Shown here: piece by piece, positions 8,846 through 17,931 of the stretch
How the letters are laid out: every line of letters begins with the position of its first letter
How positions within the stretch are numbered: the first letter of the stretch is position 1
Assembly: GCA_017305455.1 (NCBI GenBank)
Contig: JAFKKO010000142.1
Span: forward strand, 1-35,582
DNA: 35,582 nucleotides
From: Hyphomicrobiales bacterium
Lineage (GTDB): Bacteria > Pseudomonadota > Alphaproteobacteria > Rhizobiales > Xanthobacteraceae
Reading direction: 5' to 3'
The notes under the pieces: model-generated
The model's database searches: none
What the model was told of the DNA's origin: nothing
The model's input: the letters and a program-made list of their open reading frames with translations, nothing else
Program-made: the position numbers and the translations under genes

Positions 8846-9538
8846 TCAGGCCAAAGCCTGCTCACGCCTTTTCCGATTTCCGGCAAGACCTGCCTCGAAC
8901 AACTTGGCTTCGCGCTCGCGGCGAAGCGCGACGCCGCGCATAGCCGGCACGGTCCAGAGCCGCTTCATTTTGCGCAGCTCGGCCGGGATGCGACCGAAGG
9001 CCCTGGCGATCATGTGCGCCTTGATCGCGCGCATTTCCTGATAGCGCGCGCCCTGCTTCGAAAATGAAGCACCGCGGTTATAGACAAGCGAGGTCAGGAC
9101 GCCCTGGCAGGTCGGCGGCAGCGCGTCGAAATTCGGCAACGCCTTCCGCGTCAAGGCGAGATATTTCGGCAGCGATGTTTCGCAGAACACCGCGATGGCC
9201 GCGTCCCACTCGATCAGCACCAGCGGGCGGACCCGGCCAAGCTCGCGCTGCGCGGCAGCACCTGTCAGGCCCGCTACGCTCACAAGCGCCGCGACCATCG
9301 CAGGCGCAATCTTTCCATTCCAATCGGCGCGGATCGTGGCGGCGCTGGAATAGCCGCAGTCATAGCCGATGCCGACCGTGATGCCGGAGGCGCCGCCCGG
9401 CCGGATCGGACGGCAATATTGCTTCTCATACACCGCACGGCCCGACGTCTCCGAATTGACGATCTCATCAAAAGCTTCTTGCGAAATGCCATGAAGATCC
9501 GGCGCGGCTGCACGCTCCGCGGATGCAGCATTGGGCAT
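8846..9538 (-). CDS. Phage-type lysozyme (T4/pesticin-like endolysin)
   Basis: A 230-aa muramidase starting MPNAASAERAAAPDLHG. The catalytic glutamate is probably E30 in VNSETSGRAVYEK, and the following GGASGITVGIGYDCGY is the glycine-rich beta hairpin of pesticin/T4-lysozyme-like enzymes. A later LTSLVYNRG matches the conserved helix in this fold. There is no signal peptide, so it would depend on a holin to reach the cell wall. An AGGA element precedes the ATG at 9538; a longer in-frame start would run into the fibre gene. It follows the fibre gene by 25 bases in the same direction, so it may be co-transcribed with the GTA cluster. Confidence 0.85.
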   Translation of the reverse strand: MPNAASAERAAAPDLHGISQEAFDEIVNSETSGRAVYEKQYCRPIRPGGASGITVGIGYDCGYSSAATIRADWNGKIAPAMVAALVSVAGLTGAAAQRELGRVRPLVLIEWDAAIAVFCETSLPKYLALTRKALPNFDALPPTCQGVLTSLVYNRGASFSKQGARYQEMRAIKAHMIARAFGRIPAELRKMKRLWTVPAMRGVALRREREAKLFEAGLAGNRKRREQALA

Positions 9539-9563
9539 GATAGATTTTCCTGAGTGGAGAGAG

Positions 9564-11774
9564 TTAGTGAACCGCCACGCTGACACCATAGATCGGCACG
9601 CTCTTCGCGTTCGCAGTCTTGATCCTCACCGCGAATGAGGTACCTGAGGTGCACGCGGTGTCCGCGGTCTCCGCGACGGTGCGGCTACCCTGGCTGTAAG
9701 CCGTGAAGACGGACAGCGTGGCTGCGGCCCAGTTCGTTCCGCCATCGCAGGTCACTTCCGCCGTCAGATCGGTGTTCAGCGTCGGAGCGTCGGAATTTCC
9801 GAATTCGATGAGTGCCCGCGCGTTGTTGACATTGGAATCCGTGGTCTGCACCGCAGTCGCAAGCGTCATGTTTGCGGTGATGCTGTATTCCGAACTCGCC
9901 GGCGTGAAGTTGCCGGCGTATCGCACCACGTTCGAGAGCCGCACCTCATCGAGATAGGCGTTGATTTGTCCGGTGTTGTTCCAATTTCCGAACGAGAGCG
10001 GGACGACCGTGGTTGCGATCGAACCGACAAGCGACGCGCTGCCGTCCTGAACACCGTTGATGTAAAGAGTAATAGTGCTCCCCGATTTGACGAACGCAAT
10101 GTGCGTCCATACGCCAGTCGATAGCGTCCCCGTCGACGAAATCGTTTGAACAGCACTTCCATTCCAGTAAGAAAATGCCAGTTTACCGCTTGAAAGTGGA
10201 CCAAACCCCCAATCATAATCGGACCCCGTCGGATTAAAGGCGCCGATCGTCATCGGAATTGACGTTGAAGTCTGACTCGCCCCCGTGAACGAGTTGAAAT
10301 ACACCCACAGATCGGCGGTGAAGCTGCTACCGAGATTGGTGAAAGCGGCGTCAGTCGGAACACTGATATAGCTCGGGCTGGCGCCAGGAATCGACAGGCT
10401 CGACGCGCCGAATTTCTTCTGAGTCGTGGAGATCGCCGAGGACACGCTAAAGCTCACGGCCCTCGCATATTTCGAACTGTCGGTTGTCGAGGTCGCGCCG
10501 TTGGTGCCATTGAAGCGCAACAGCAGCAACGTGTTCGGGTCTTTGTCGGGTGTCACGTACCCTGCCGAAGCAGCATTCGATACATCGATATTCGACGATG
10601 CCCCGGTGTTGATGCCGCGATCGGCATCCGTCGCGGCCTTGAACCCCGTCGCCCAGGCATTGATGACACGGCGAGGAGCGGCAAGTGCCTTGGATTGATA
10701 GATGCGATCGAGCAGGATGTTGCGGCGATCGGTGTCGGAGAGGCCATCACCGCCGCCTCCACCGCCTCCACCACCCGTGTTGTCGCGACGCGCGATCGCG
10801 AACCAGCGCGCGGCGGTGCCGTCATAGCGCAGCAATGCCGCATGCTTAGGTCCAAGAACAATGTCGCCGCCGAACGCGAAACGGTTCGCCGCCGCCGACG
10901 ACACACTATCGTCGCGCAGCGTGACGGTCCCGCTGCCGACATTGAGCACAATGAGCACACGGCCCTCCGTGCCGCCTGCGAGGCCCGAAACCGCCCGCGC
11001 GGCGTCGGCGGAGAGTTGCAGCACCGAGCACGCCGAAAGACCGGCCGGATCGTAATCATCCTGATCGGCGGCGATTGTCGCCGGCGATACCACACCCGAC
11101 AGCGCAAGACCGCGCGGCAGGGTCAGCTTTCCGCTCACCTGATCGATGGTAAAGGCTTCCGTAAAGCTCGCGCCGTCATTCGACACTTTCAGCTTGAAGG
11201 CATCCGAGCCGATCAGGCCGAATTCGGCGTAGCCGGAGAACGCATCGGAGAACACCACCGAGGCAACGTTGTCCGTCCCCTCCTTCGAGATCTGGATACG
11301 CATGTCGCCGGTGCCGCCATCGGCGGCATCGATCGCGCGGAACAGCGCCGCGTTGGAACAAACGCTCAGCCGATTGTCGCTGTCCGCCGCGGCGTTGATC
11401 CCGAGCTTCGTGATCGTGCCCAGCGTCCCGCCGCCGCCCGGCATGTTGCGCCATTCACTGCCATCGAACACCAATTGCATCTCGTCCGCCGCCGACCAGA
11501 CGCACCAGCCCATCTTCGGGACAAGAAAGCGCCACGCGCTATCCTCCCAGCAGGCAATGGCATCGGCCTGCCCGCTCCATGCGCCGCTTGCTCCGGCGGG
11601 CACAAGATAGCGCGCACCGGCAGCCGGAGAATCCGGCGGCGTCGCCAGCGTGGTGTTTTCCACGCCGATCTGGATCGCCGCGTCGAGAATCCGCAGCGCC
11701 TCGTTATGGGTGACGTGTTTCTGCGCCTGACCGCCGTCGATAAACGGCAGCCCGAGATGGGTTGTGTCTGTCAT
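9564..11774 (-). CDS. DUF2793/LamG fibre or spike protein
   Basis: A 736-aa putative receptor-binding protein. The first ~90 residues form a DUF2793 domain (LGLPFIDGGQAQKHVTHNEA, then PAAGARYLVPAGASGAWSG). A middle region leads to a glycine run (about residues 333-342) and a linker. Residues about 410-625 look like a LamG/concanavalin-fold domain (SYISVPTDAAFTNLGSSFTA, TLYINGVQDGSA, YLDEVRLSNVVRYAG), and a small beta-rich domain ends the protein. It begins 7 bases after the g15 stop. DUF2793 proteins occur beside GTA and phage tail genes; the LamG part probably binds sugars on recipient cells. The LamG DNA is clearly AT-richer than its surroundings (see findings). Confidence 0.85.
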   Translation of the reverse strand: MTDTTHLGLPFIDGGQAQKHVTHNEALRILDAAIQIGVENTTLATPPDSPAAGARYLVPAGASGAWSGQADAIACWEDSAWRFLVPKMGWCVWSAADEMQLVFDGSEWRNMPGGGGTLGTITKLGINAAADSDNRLSVCSNAALFRAIDAADGGTGDMRIQISKEGTDNVASVVFSDAFSGYAEFGLIGSDAFKLKVSNDGASFTEAFTIDQVSGKLTLPRGLALSGVVSPATIAADQDDYDPAGLSACSVLQLSADAARAVSGLAGGTEGRVLIVLNVGSGTVTLRDDSVSSAAANRFAFGGDIVLGPKHAALLRYDGTAARWFAIARRDNTGGGGGGGGGDGLSDTDRRNILLDRIYQSKALAAPRRVINAWATGFKAATDADRGINTGASSNIDVSNAASAGYVTPDKDPNTLLLLRFNGTNGATSTTDSSKYARAVSFSVSSAISTTQKKFGASSLSIPGASPSYISVPTDAAFTNLGSSFTADLWVYFNSFTGASQTSTSIPMTIGAFNPTGSDYDWGFGPLSSGKLAFSYWNGSAVQTISSTGTLSTGVWTHIAFVKSGSTITLYINGVQDGSASLVGSIATTVVPLSFGNWNNTGQINAYLDEVRLSNVVRYAGNFTPASSEYSITANMTLATAVQTTDSNVNNARALIEFGNSDAPTLNTDLTAEVTCDGGTNWAAATLSVFTAYSQGSRTVAETADTACTSGTSFAVRIKTANAKSVPIYGVSVAVH

Positions 11775-11780
11775 GATCGC

Positions 11781-14700
11781 TCAGAGGGTGAGAGTGAATT
11801 CGGCGGGATGGCCCCGGCCGACCGTGCTGGAGAGCTGCGCCACGCGGACGTGGAGACCGGCTTGCGGCGCTCCGAAATCCGCAAGCTCGTCGGCCTGTGC
11901 ATAGAGCAGCATCGGCACCGACGACGACAGCGTGCGCACCACCGACGATCCCGACAGGATCTCGACCTGATACGCCTCGATGTCTTCGCCGAGCGGCACC
12001 TCGACGCCCCAGGCGTCGCCATCGCGGCGGGTTCGCCTGATCCAGGCGATGCGGATGCCGCCCGCCTCGCGCGCGGCGCTCACATGCACCGGCGACAGCG
12101 GCATCAGCGCGGTTGCCCGCGGCGTCAGCGTCATCGCCAGCGCAGACGGATCGTCATGGCCGCGCCCGGTCGTGACGATGCGCAGATCGATGGTGCGGTC
12201 GAGCGCGCCGAGCCCGCGTGCGATCGGAATGAGGTGATCGTCGAGCAGCACGAACGGCGCACCGGCAAGAAGCGGGCTGGCGATGGCATATTCGCTGCCG
12301 CCCTGCCCGCGCAGCAACCGGGAGATTTCATACGTGCCCGCCTCCACCAGTTCGGCACTGGCGAATTGCAGAACCTCCCACGCGCCATCGGCATTCAGCA
12401 CCGCGGCGGCGCTGGCGCCGTTGAGCACGCGCAGATCGCCGACCGACGTCAGCGCGCCGCCGTAGAGCCGCACCCGCATTTTTCCGGCGCGATCCCAGCA
12501 GCCAGTCGGGCCCGCCGGAAGCGTATCGCGCGTCTCGCCGATGACCGCCGGCGCCAGCGCCACCGCCGCTCGCTCGAAGCTCAGCCCGTCGCTGGAACGC
12601 CACACCGTGATCGAGCCTGGCCACGGATCGGCAAACACCGCCAGCCGCGTCAGAACCGGCGGATCGGAGGCATCGAGCGTCGGCAGATCGAGCGTCAGCG
12701 CCTGCACCGGGCCGAGCGCCGGCGGAATTTTCGGCGCGATCTGGCGCGGCAACAACAGCGGCACCGAGAAGATTTCCGGATCGATACTGCGCGCCTTGAT
12801 CTGCCGGCTTTCGGTATCGACCAGTTCGCCGATCTCGAACAGCCGGCGACGCTCCCCGATCGTCACGCCGACAACATCGCCGGCGCAGAGCGCGAGGCGG
12901 TTCATGCCGAGAGCGAAAGTGATGCTCTCACGCGCCGCCCACAGATCCTGCAACCAGATATCGGCCCGCCGCTTGGCCGCTGCGTCATTCGTCACCACGG
13001 CCAGATCGGAATGCAAGGAACGATGGGTGCCGCCAACCAGACGCCGCGAATTCACCGCCGAGCGGCGATAGTCCGCCGCACCATCGGTGAATCCGAAGCT
13101 CACCTCGCGCGGCAATTCGGTCTCCTGCCCGCGGGTGACCTGCGCCGGCGCACCCTTGTCCGGATCGACCAGATCTTCCTCGGTGATGTCCACCACCGGC
13201 GCTCCGCCACGCTGCACGAAGGCCAGTTCGCCGTCGATGGTCGTGGCGTCGAACGCATAGGCCATCGCCAGCGGCTCGATCATCGCGCGCGGCGTCATCG
13301 GCCGATCGACAACATAGCCGTCGCAACTGTCACGCAGCGCATCGGCGTCGACACCGGACACCTCGCAATCGGCGAGCAGCGTTCCGACCAGCGCATCGAG
13401 CGGCGCGGCGCCGAGCCGGCCGGTCAGCCAGTGCCCGGTCTGCCAGTTCGGCGCGTCGCTCCACACCTCGCCTGCCGCCGGAAACACCGGATAGGGCCGC
13501 GCATCCCAGGTCCACAGATGAGTGCCCGAGACATCGACCATCCGCCCGCCATAGACCGGCGAGAGCGGATTGTGCGCGTCATCGCCGCCGAATGCCGGAT
13601 CGAACGCGCCGATCATGGTTTCCAGATAGCGGCGCTGGATCAGATCGTCACGCTCGCCGCTGGAGAAATACGGCAGGTTGCCTTCGGACGATTTGGCATC
13701 GGGGAACACGCTCGGCTGGTTCGCGCCTTTATCGACCGCGGGGCAGCCGATCTCGGTCAGCCAGATCGGCTTGCCGGCAGGCGTCCACGCCGTCGCGCTG
13801 TCACGTTCGACGCCATCGACGCGCTCATGATGAAAATTTGACCACCAGTTCCAGATATCCTTGGCGCGAAACGTCCACGGCTTGCCGAGACCATCGGTGA
13901 TCGCGGCACGATCCTGCGCCGCGCGCGCCGCATCGTCGGCGTAATACCAGTCATAGGCCTCGCCGCCTTGCAGGTTGCCGCGCAGATAGTCGCGGTCATG
14001 GACCGTTTGCGCGATCTGCTTATCGATGTGGGCTGCGCCGTCGCGCCAGTCCGACAGCGGCGCGTAATAATCGATGCCGACCGCATCGATCGAAGACGAC
14101 GCCCACAATTCATCGAGCGGAAAGCGCACCTCGCTTGCATCATCCGTCACCACATGTGCGCCGTACTCGGTCCAGTCCGCGCCATAGGTAACAAGCGTGG
14201 AACTACCGACAATGGCTTTGACGTCGGCGGCGAGCGTCGCCAGCGCCTGCACCGCCGGATAGACACCCGCGCCGGAACACACGCGCGTCAGCGCCTTCAG
14301 CTCCGAGCCGATCAGAAACGCATCGACCCCGCCGCAGGACACCGCAAGATTCGCATAATGCAGAATCATCCGGCGATAGCTCCAATCGCCTGGCCCGCTG
14401 CCGGAGAAGAACTGCGCCACCTGCGCCGCCGCGGTCGCGGTGCCATCGGGCGAGCCGGCAGCGTCGGGCGCGGGATCGCAGGTGATGCGCCCGCGCCAGG
14501 GATAGTTCGGCTGCGAGGCCGCACCGGTCCACGGATCTGGCAGCGCGTTGCCGGGCGGAATGTCCATCATCAGGAACGGATACAGCGTCACCTTGAGGCC
14601 GCGCGCTTTCAGCTCGGCGATCAGGTGCCGCAGGCTGTCGTCGGACGGCGTGCCACCATAGGACGGCACACCCTCGACGCTCGAAATCACATAAGCGCCG

Positions 14701-15662
14701 GGGCGCGTGACGCCCGCCACCGACCAGGTGCCGCCCGAGGTGATCTTGATCGCGTTGTCGACACCCGGACGCACCTTGCAATGACCGGCGCGCAGATCCG
14801 AACCGAACCAGGCGACGACGATGGCGACGCGCTCGAGCGCCGGGCATGTCGCCTGCAGATCGTCGAGCGAAGCGATCACGTTCGACGCCGCGGTGGTGAC
14901 ATGGCGGTTCTCCGGCGCGGACTGGCCCGGCCCTAGCACGCGCACCACGGCGTTGGTGTCATAACCGAATTCGGTGCCGCCGGGGATCAGCGTCACCGCG
15001 CGCGTCATGCGCTCCAACCGACCGATCGGCCGCACGATCTCGAACGAGAGCTGCGGAATCCGGTTGCCGAAACCTGCCAGCGGCAGCCGCTCGAACACCA
15101 CATAGGCGGTGCCGCGATAGGCCGGCGCGTTGGCGATGCTCTCCTTCGCCACGATCAGATCGTCGGGCAACTGGTCGTCGCTGCCGCGATGGACGCGGAT
15201 GGTGAGGCCCGAGACATCGAGCGGATTGCCGTCGGCCCAGATGCGGCCAACATGGCCGATCTCGCCTTCGCACAGGCCGACCGCGAAATTGGCGAAATAG
15301 GAATAGGTCGTGGTTGTGGTTGTCGTGGTCGCGCCGCCGCCGAGCCCGCCCTTGCCGCCGGCCGCGCTGCTGGTCTCGGTTCGCGTGGAGACGACCTCTT
15401 CGATCCGCGTCGCCCAGATCACCTGGCCGGACAGACGCGCCCGGCCATAGACGCGCGGAATCGGCGCGCCTTCGGTGGACGCCATCACATCGAGATCGGC
15501 AAGACGCGGACCTTCGACGCTGCGGCTGCTCGATGTCCTGAACAGCGAACGGTCGAGCAGATTGCCGGCCAGCGCGCCGGCGATCCGTCCGGCGATGGCG
15601 CCGGCCGGCCCGAACACCGCGCCGGCCGCGCCGCCAGCGACCGAGAGAACAAGTGCGGCCAT
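11781..15662 (-). CDS. GTA megatron / host-specificity tail protein (g15)
   Basis: A 1293-aa baseplate/tail-tip protein equivalent to RcGTA g15. The N-terminus is a Gly/Ala-rich hydrophobic stretch (MAALVLSVAGGAAGAVFGPA), followed by VYGRARLSGQVIWATR, which is typical of phage tail-tip proteins. The GTA TIM-barrel-like domain occupies roughly residues 300-750 (LKVTLYPFLMMDIPPGNALP, LIGSELKALTRV, KPIWLTEIGCPAVDKGANQP). The tail-component region follows, ending in fibronectin-like strands. The ATG at 15662 overlaps the NlpC/P60 gene's TGA by one base (TGATG). An in-frame extension to 15737 lies inside that gene and is rejected. Together with the hub it should form the cell-penetrating tip. Confidence 0.94.
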   Translation of the reverse strand: MAALVLSVAGGAAGAVFGPAGAIAGRIAGALAGNLLDRSLFRTSSSRSVEGPRLADLDVMASTEGAPIPRVYGRARLSGQVIWATRIEEVVSTRTETSSAAGGKGGLGGGATTTTTTTTYSYFANFAVGLCEGEIGHVGRIWADGNPLDVSGLTIRVHRGSDDQLPDDLIVAKESIANAPAYRGTAYVVFERLPLAGFGNRIPQLSFEIVRPIGRLERMTRAVTLIPGGTEFGYDTNAVVRVLGPGQSAPENRHVTTAASNVIASLDDLQATCPALERVAIVVAWFGSDLRAGHCKVRPGVDNAIKITSGGTWSVAGVTRPGAYVISSVEGVPSYGGTPSDDSLRHLIAELKARGLKVTLYPFLMMDIPPGNALPDPWTGAASQPNYPWRGRITCDPAPDAAGSPDGTATAAAQVAQFFSGSGPGDWSYRRMILHYANLAVSCGGVDAFLIGSELKALTRVCSGAGVYPAVQALATLAADVKAIVGSSTLVTYGADWTEYGAHVVTDDASEVRFPLDELWASSSIDAVGIDYYAPLSDWRDGAAHIDKQIAQTVHDRDYLRGNLQGGEAYDWYYADDAARAAQDRAAITDGLGKPWTFRAKDIWNWWSNFHHERVDGVERDSATAWTPAGKPIWLTEIGCPAVDKGANQPSVFPDAKSSEGNLPYFSSGERDDLIQRRYLETMIGAFDPAFGGDDAHNPLSPVYGGRMVDVSGTHLWTWDARPYPVFPAAGEVWSDAPNWQTGHWLTGRLGAAPLDALVGTLLADCEVSGVDADALRDSCDGYVVDRPMTPRAMIEPLAMAYAFDATTIDGELAFVQRGGAPVVDITEEDLVDPDKGAPAQVTRGQETELPREVSFGFTDGAADYRRSAVNSRRLVGGTHRSLHSDLAVVTNDAAAKRRADIWLQDLWAARESITFALGMNRLALCAGDVVGVTIGERRRLFEIGELVDTESRQIKARSIDPEIFSVPLLLPRQIAPKIPPALGPVQALTLDLPTLDASDPPVLTRLAVFADPWPGSITVWRSSDGLSFERAAVALAPAVIGETRDTLPAGPTGCWDRAGKMRVRLYGGALTSVGDLRVLNGASAAAVLNADGAWEVLQFASAELVEAGTYEISRLLRGQGGSEYAIASPLLAGAPFVLLDDHLIPIARGLGALDRTIDLRIVTTGRGHDDPSALAMTLTPRATALMPLSPVHVSAAREAGGIRIAWIRRTRRDGDAWGVEVPLGEDIEAYQVEILSGSSVVRTLSSSVPMLLYAQADELADFGAPQAGLHVRVAQLSSTVGRGHPAEFTLTL

Positions 15663-16105
15663 CAGTCGATCACTCCGGGAAAACGAAAGGCATAGGCAAG
15701 TCGTCTGCGCCACCACGGCGACAGCGCCACCTCGCACACCGCCGCGCCGTCATGGGCGTGAATCATGGTGCCCTCGCCGGTCGCGATCGCGGCATGCTTG
15801 GCGACAAAACCCTCGCGCCAGCGGAACAGCAGTACGTCGCCGCCGCCGATCGCTTCGAACGGCACCGGCGTCAGGTGACGGAGCGCGGCAGCAGCCAGCG
15901 TCTCCTCGCCACGCGCCTCCGCCCAATCCGGCGCGTAAGGCGGCGGCGTCTCCGGCTCGCGGCCGAGGCAATTGCGATAGACGCCGCGCACGAGGCCGAG
16001 GCAATCGCAGCCGACGCCCTTGCATGAGCCCTGGTGGCGATAGCGCGTGCCGATCCAGCCGCGCCCCTCCGCGACAATCGCGGCACGGGTGAGAGAGGGA
16101 GTCAT
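15662..16105 (-). CDS. NlpC/P60 cell-wall peptidase of the GTA tail (g14)
   Basis: A 147-aa peptidoglycan peptidase carried on the tail tip, matching RcGTA g14. Catalytic cysteine is C35 in CDCLGLVRGVY. The histidine is probably in VAKHAAIATGEG, and MIHAHDGAAV follows. The start MTPSLTRAAI (ATG 16105) is preceded by CAGGAAAA. A longer in-frame reading begins within the adjacent repeat and is rejected. It is co-translated with g15 but separated from the hub gene by a 122-bp palindromic repeat. Confidence 0.92.
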   Translation of the reverse strand: MTPSLTRAAIVAEGRGWIGTRYRHQGSCKGVGCDCLGLVRGVYRNCLGREPETPPPYAPDWAEARGEETLAAAALRHLTPVPFEAIGGGDVLLFRWREGFVAKHAAIATGEGTMIHAHDGAAVCEVALSPWWRRRLAYAFRFPGVID

Positions 16106-16128
16106 GAGATTTTCCTGGGAGGGTGAAT

Positions 16129-16250
16129 CGTCATTGCGAGGAGCGAAGCGACGAAGCAATCCAGTTCTTGTGGGCCTCAGATAAACTGGATTGCTTCGCG
16201 GAGTCCGTCATCGGGCCGGGCGGAGCCGGACCCGTTGGCTCGCAATGACG
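16129..16250. repeat. REP-like palindromic element, type B
   Basis: A 122-bp element with perfect outer inverted ends (CGTCATTGCGAG at 16129-16140 and CTCGCAATGACG at 16239-16250). A perfect 15-bp inner inverted repeat pairs 16152-16166 with 16184-16198, and GC-rich sequence follows. It fills the space between the hub gene stop and the peptidase gene start. A degenerate relative lies at 17842-17930. Such elements are common intergenic repeats in Bradyrhizobiaceae. Confidence 0.9.
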
Positions 16251-16272
16251 TGCCAAAATGAATGATCATGCC

Positions 16273-17160
16273 CTACGCCATCGAACCACCGTCATTGGCG
16301 GCGCCGGCCTGCGGCGCGGCCACGACGAAATCATTGCCCGGAATCTGCGGAAAGCCGCGAAAATTGATCGTGTTGGCGAAGCGGTCGCGGCAGGTGACGA
16401 AACGCTTGTCGCAACCTGCCGTCACCGTGAACGCATCGCCGACGGCAATCGGCTCGCTCATCGCCTGCCACAGCGAAAGCCGGACGCCGTCCGCCACGAT
16501 GCGATGCTCCATGATCTCGACCGCGACAGCCGCATTGGCGCCGCTGGTCCAGACCAGGCGCCCCGCCGTGAACAGTCCTTCGTCGAAACCGTCGAGACCC
16601 GAGACCATCACCACCGAGGTGGCGTCGATCCGCGTCACGCTGCCCGTGCCGTGAAATTCCGGCGCGGCAAGATCGACCCGGCAGCGGACGCCGCCCAGAT
16701 CGACGCCGCAGCGCGCGGTGTAGAGCCGTCCGCTCTCCTGCGCCAGCGCGTCGGCCAGCCCGCGCAGTTCGGCGGTGAACGCCTGCCCCTCGCGCTTGAC
16801 TTCGCCCAGCGTCGCGCGCGCGATCAGCACTTTCAGCGTAACGTCATTCCAGTCCACCAGCCAGATATCGACCTGTGCGGCGTCATAGCGCCCGGCGGCG
16901 AGATCGGCTTCAGTCAGCGAGCTGTCCGCCAGCGCGCCGGACACCTCCGCGCCATCGACCGACAGGTCGAACCGGCTGCTCGCCTCCGACGCGGTGAATC
17001 CGGTGCCGGCTCGGCAAAGAATATCGTCGATCATGAGATCCTCGTCATGATCGGTGAAGCCTTGAACGACGCCGTCGCGCCGCGTCAGCGTCCAGCAATG
17101 CGCCAGCGTGGTCACGCCGCTGTCGAGCTTGTCCTGCAGCGCGGGCGGGATCTGTCTCAT
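16273..17160 (-). CDS. GTA tail hub protein, DUF2163 (g13)
   Basis: A 295-aa protein equivalent to RcGTA g13, a phage-lambda-gpL-like hub. It begins MRQIPPALQDKLDSGVTTLA and contains the family's FTDHDEDL segment. Near the C-terminus lie two cysteine pairs, ARCGVDLGGVRC and CDKRFVTCRDRF, followed by NFRGFPQIPGND. In the lambda gpL/RcGTA hub family such cysteines bind an iron-sulfur cluster; all four are present here. The ATG overlaps the g12 stop (ATGA). Confidence 0.93.
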   Translation of the reverse strand: MRQIPPALQDKLDSGVTTLAHCWTLTRRDGVVQGFTDHDEDLMIDDILCRAGTGFTASEASSRFDLSVDGAEVSGALADSSLTEADLAAGRYDAAQVDIWLVDWNDVTLKVLIARATLGEVKREGQAFTAELRGLADALAQESGRLYTARCGVDLGGVRCRVDLAAPEFHGTGSVTRIDATSVVMVSGLDGFDEGLFTAGRLVWTSGANAAVAVEIMEHRIVADGVRLSLWQAMSEPIAVGDAFTVTAGCDKRFVTCRDRFANTINFRGFPQIPGNDFVVAAPQAGAANDGGSMA

Positions 17161-17798
17161 GGCTTGATCTCCACCAGCGGAATTTTCGGAATTGCGCCGG
17201 CGCTGAACGCGGTGAGATCGACTTCGAGATAGTCGGTGTCGAACCGCACCGGCACGTCGAACAGGAAACCGGCGGTCACCGCCGCGCCCAATGGCGGAAT
17301 GTGTCCGCTGGCAAAGGTGACGAGCCCGCTGGCGGCATCGCAGGTGAAATGTTCGGCCACCGCCTCGTTGCCCGCCACCGCGACCCGCACGCTGCCAGGC
17401 ACCGGCTTTGCGATCTGCCGCGCATAGGGCGCGTAGAGACTGCCGTAGGATTTGATCAGTTGAAATGACGCCTGCTCGCCGTCGCCGGTGCCGATGGTCT
17501 GATCGTGCGGCGTCAGCGTCGCAGCGGGCGCTGCCGAGGAATGATCGAGCCGATCGCGCCAGCGGAAGCCGTACAGCTGACCACGCCGCTCCTCGAAGAA
17601 CGCCACCACCGCCTGCAACGCATCGAAAGTCTTGACGCCATAGCCCGCGTCATAGCGACGGCGCGAATGCGCCCATCGCGCGTTGCGCTGCTCGCGTCCC
17701 GAGCCGAAGGCGACGATCTCCGTGCGCCGCTCCGGCCCACCCGCGCTTTTCATCGCGATATCGAGCGGGAAAAGAACTTCGTGAAAACTGGTGGGCAT
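17157..17798 (-). CDS. GTA distal tail protein, DUF2460 (g12)
   Basis: A 213-aa protein equivalent to RcGTA g12, which links the tail tube to the hub. It starts MPTSFHEVLFPLDIAMKSAG and shows the DUF2460 hallmarks GGPERRTEIV, WAHSRRRYDAGYG and YGFRWRDRLDH. The ATG at 17798 matches the family start; the longer in-frame reading to 17834 enters the type B repeat and is rejected. It overlaps g13 by four bases. Confidence 0.93.
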   Translation of the reverse strand: MPTSFHEVLFPLDIAMKSAGGPERRTEIVAFGSGREQRNARWAHSRRRYDAGYGVKTFDALQAVVAFFEERRGQLYGFRWRDRLDHSSAAPAATLTPHDQTIGTGDGEQASFQLIKSYGSLYAPYARQIAKPVPGSVRVAVAGNEAVAEHFTCDAASGLVTFASGHIPPLGAAVTAGFLFDVPVRFDTDYLEVDLTAFSAGAIPKIPLVEIKP

Positions 17799-17841
17799 GG
17801 GATATCCAATTGGAATGGCGCGAGATCGCAACACGATCCGC

Positions 17842-17930
17842 CGTCATTGCGAGGAGCAAAGCGACGAAGCAATCCAGTTCTGAGCCTGCACCTCATCCTG
17901 AGGAGCTGAACTGCTTCGCTCGCAAGAACG
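17842..17930. repeat. REP-like palindromic element, type B (degenerate)
   Basis: Its left end is nearly identical to the repeat at 16129 (CGTCATTGCGAGGAGC and then CGACGAAGCAATCCAGTT). The right half is shortened and degenerate (GAACTGCTTCGCTCGCAAG). It also contains CTCATCCTGAGGAG, related to the type C repeat at 25935. It ends directly against the stop codon of the tape measure gene (17932-17934), between two GTA tail genes. Confidence 0.8.
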
Positions 17931-17931
17931 A

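Noticed and set aside
10695-13841. A very long open frame (over 1000 codons) on the plus strand opposite the megatron and fibre genes
   Set aside because: It is the high-GC mirror of real minus-strand codons: its product is Arg/His/Gln-rich with no domain, while the minus frame encodes clear GTA domains.
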